NCBI GenBank assembly: GCA_001970955.1
Contig: MPUH01000514.1
Coordinates: forward strand, 1 to 48,785
Length of the DNA stretch: 48,785 nt
Reading direction: 5' to 3'
DNA from: Stentor coeruleus
Lineage: Eukaryota > Ciliophora > Heterotrichea > Heterotrichida > Stentoridae
Part shown: one piece after another, positions 48,635 through 48,785 of the stretch
How positions within the stretch are numbered: position 1 is the first letter of the stretch
Layout: the number at the start of each line of letters is the position of its first letter
The notes under the pieces: generated by a model
Told to the model about the DNA's origin: nothing
What the model saw: only the letters and a program-made list of their open reading frames with translations
Database searches by the model: none
Position numbers and translations under genes: made by a program

Positions 48635-48785
48635 TTATAGGAGAATAATATTGATATAAATAATTTTGAAGTATGTAATTTTGGTAACTGTAAATTGTGT
48701 ATGACATTTATATTTTACGTCATTAGTTATATCACAAATACTGATTGTATAATGTATTTTTACCTGGTGCATGAAGGTAAGGAAG
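48635..48785. other. Intergenic, window end
   Basis: Upstream region of the PX gene. Nothing else is seen. Confidence 0.5.

Noticed and set aside
1-48785. Reassigned stop codons, as in many ciliates
   Set aside because: In the broken pieces some stops fall where Gln or Trp would fit, but all intact genes end at TAA, TAG or TGA and need no reassignment; C-to-T decay explains the former.
1-48785. tRNA, rRNA and CRISPR arrays
   Set aside because: No cloverleaf with A and B boxes, no rRNA-like conserved stretch and no regularly spaced repeats were seen.

Overview
The window looks like macronuclear DNA of a heterotrich ciliate, most likely Stentor or a close relative. Three things point there. 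Five genes are only intact if introns of 15 nt (four cases) or 16 nt (one case) are removed, each starting GT and ending AG. The genes use the standard code: TAA, TAG and TGA all act as stops and none is needed as a sense codon. The DNA is AT-rich and densely packed with eukaryotic genes (about 30 in 48.8 kb). Six single-N assembly joins are present; five are flanked by near-identical 38-55 bp copies, the mark of contig ends that overlapped but were not merged.

Layout. 1-9764: 3' end of an unknown gene, a DHHC palmitoyltransferase, a large RalGAP/tuberin-like protein (minus), and two tandem unknown genes. 10320-16575: a pepsin-fold membrane protein without catalytic Asp (minus), a RING-H2 protein broken by a 34-bp duplication, a papain-like protein without its catalytic triad, a disordered protein with a C-terminal module shared with another gene here, and an EF-hand gene 7 bp behind it. 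17123-22893 (all minus): two predicted N-myristoylated proteins (one with a C2 domain), CHID1, an XRCC1-like repair protein and a spliced unknown. 23899-32231: a glutathione S-transferase, a broken HExxH metallopeptidase-like locus (minus), ornithine aminotransferase, a small secreted protein and imidazolonepropionase. 32429-37136: a Polo-like kinase, the second copy of the shared-module family and an N-myristoylated AGC-type kinase. 38820-48634: a DUF229 phosphatase/sulfatase-fold protein split by an N-join, a mitochondrial carrier, a Na+/H+ exchanger-like protein, a FYVE-like-finger/PAK-type kinase fusion, two small minus-strand genes (one centrin-like) and a PX-domain protein.

How the genes fit together. 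There is no pathway cluster. Several encode membrane-targeted signalling proteins (four predicted N-myristoylated proteins, PX, C2, FYVE-like, DHHC enzyme, three kinases), cortex or cilium style proteins (centrin-like, EF-hand, shared-module family), and two amino-acid catabolic enzymes that both lead to glutamate (OAT and imidazolonepropionase).

The strongest unexplained signals are genome-level. Nearly every gene has a C-rich, G-poor 5' flank and a G-rich, C-poor 3' flank on its coding strand, so GC skew flips at gene boundaries and predicts orientation. A TATAA element lies 0-9 nt before the start codon in 13 of 28 genes examined, far too close for a classical TATA box. Some same-strand genes are only 7, 9, 28 or 41 bp apart. 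All of this was read by eye; no search was run.
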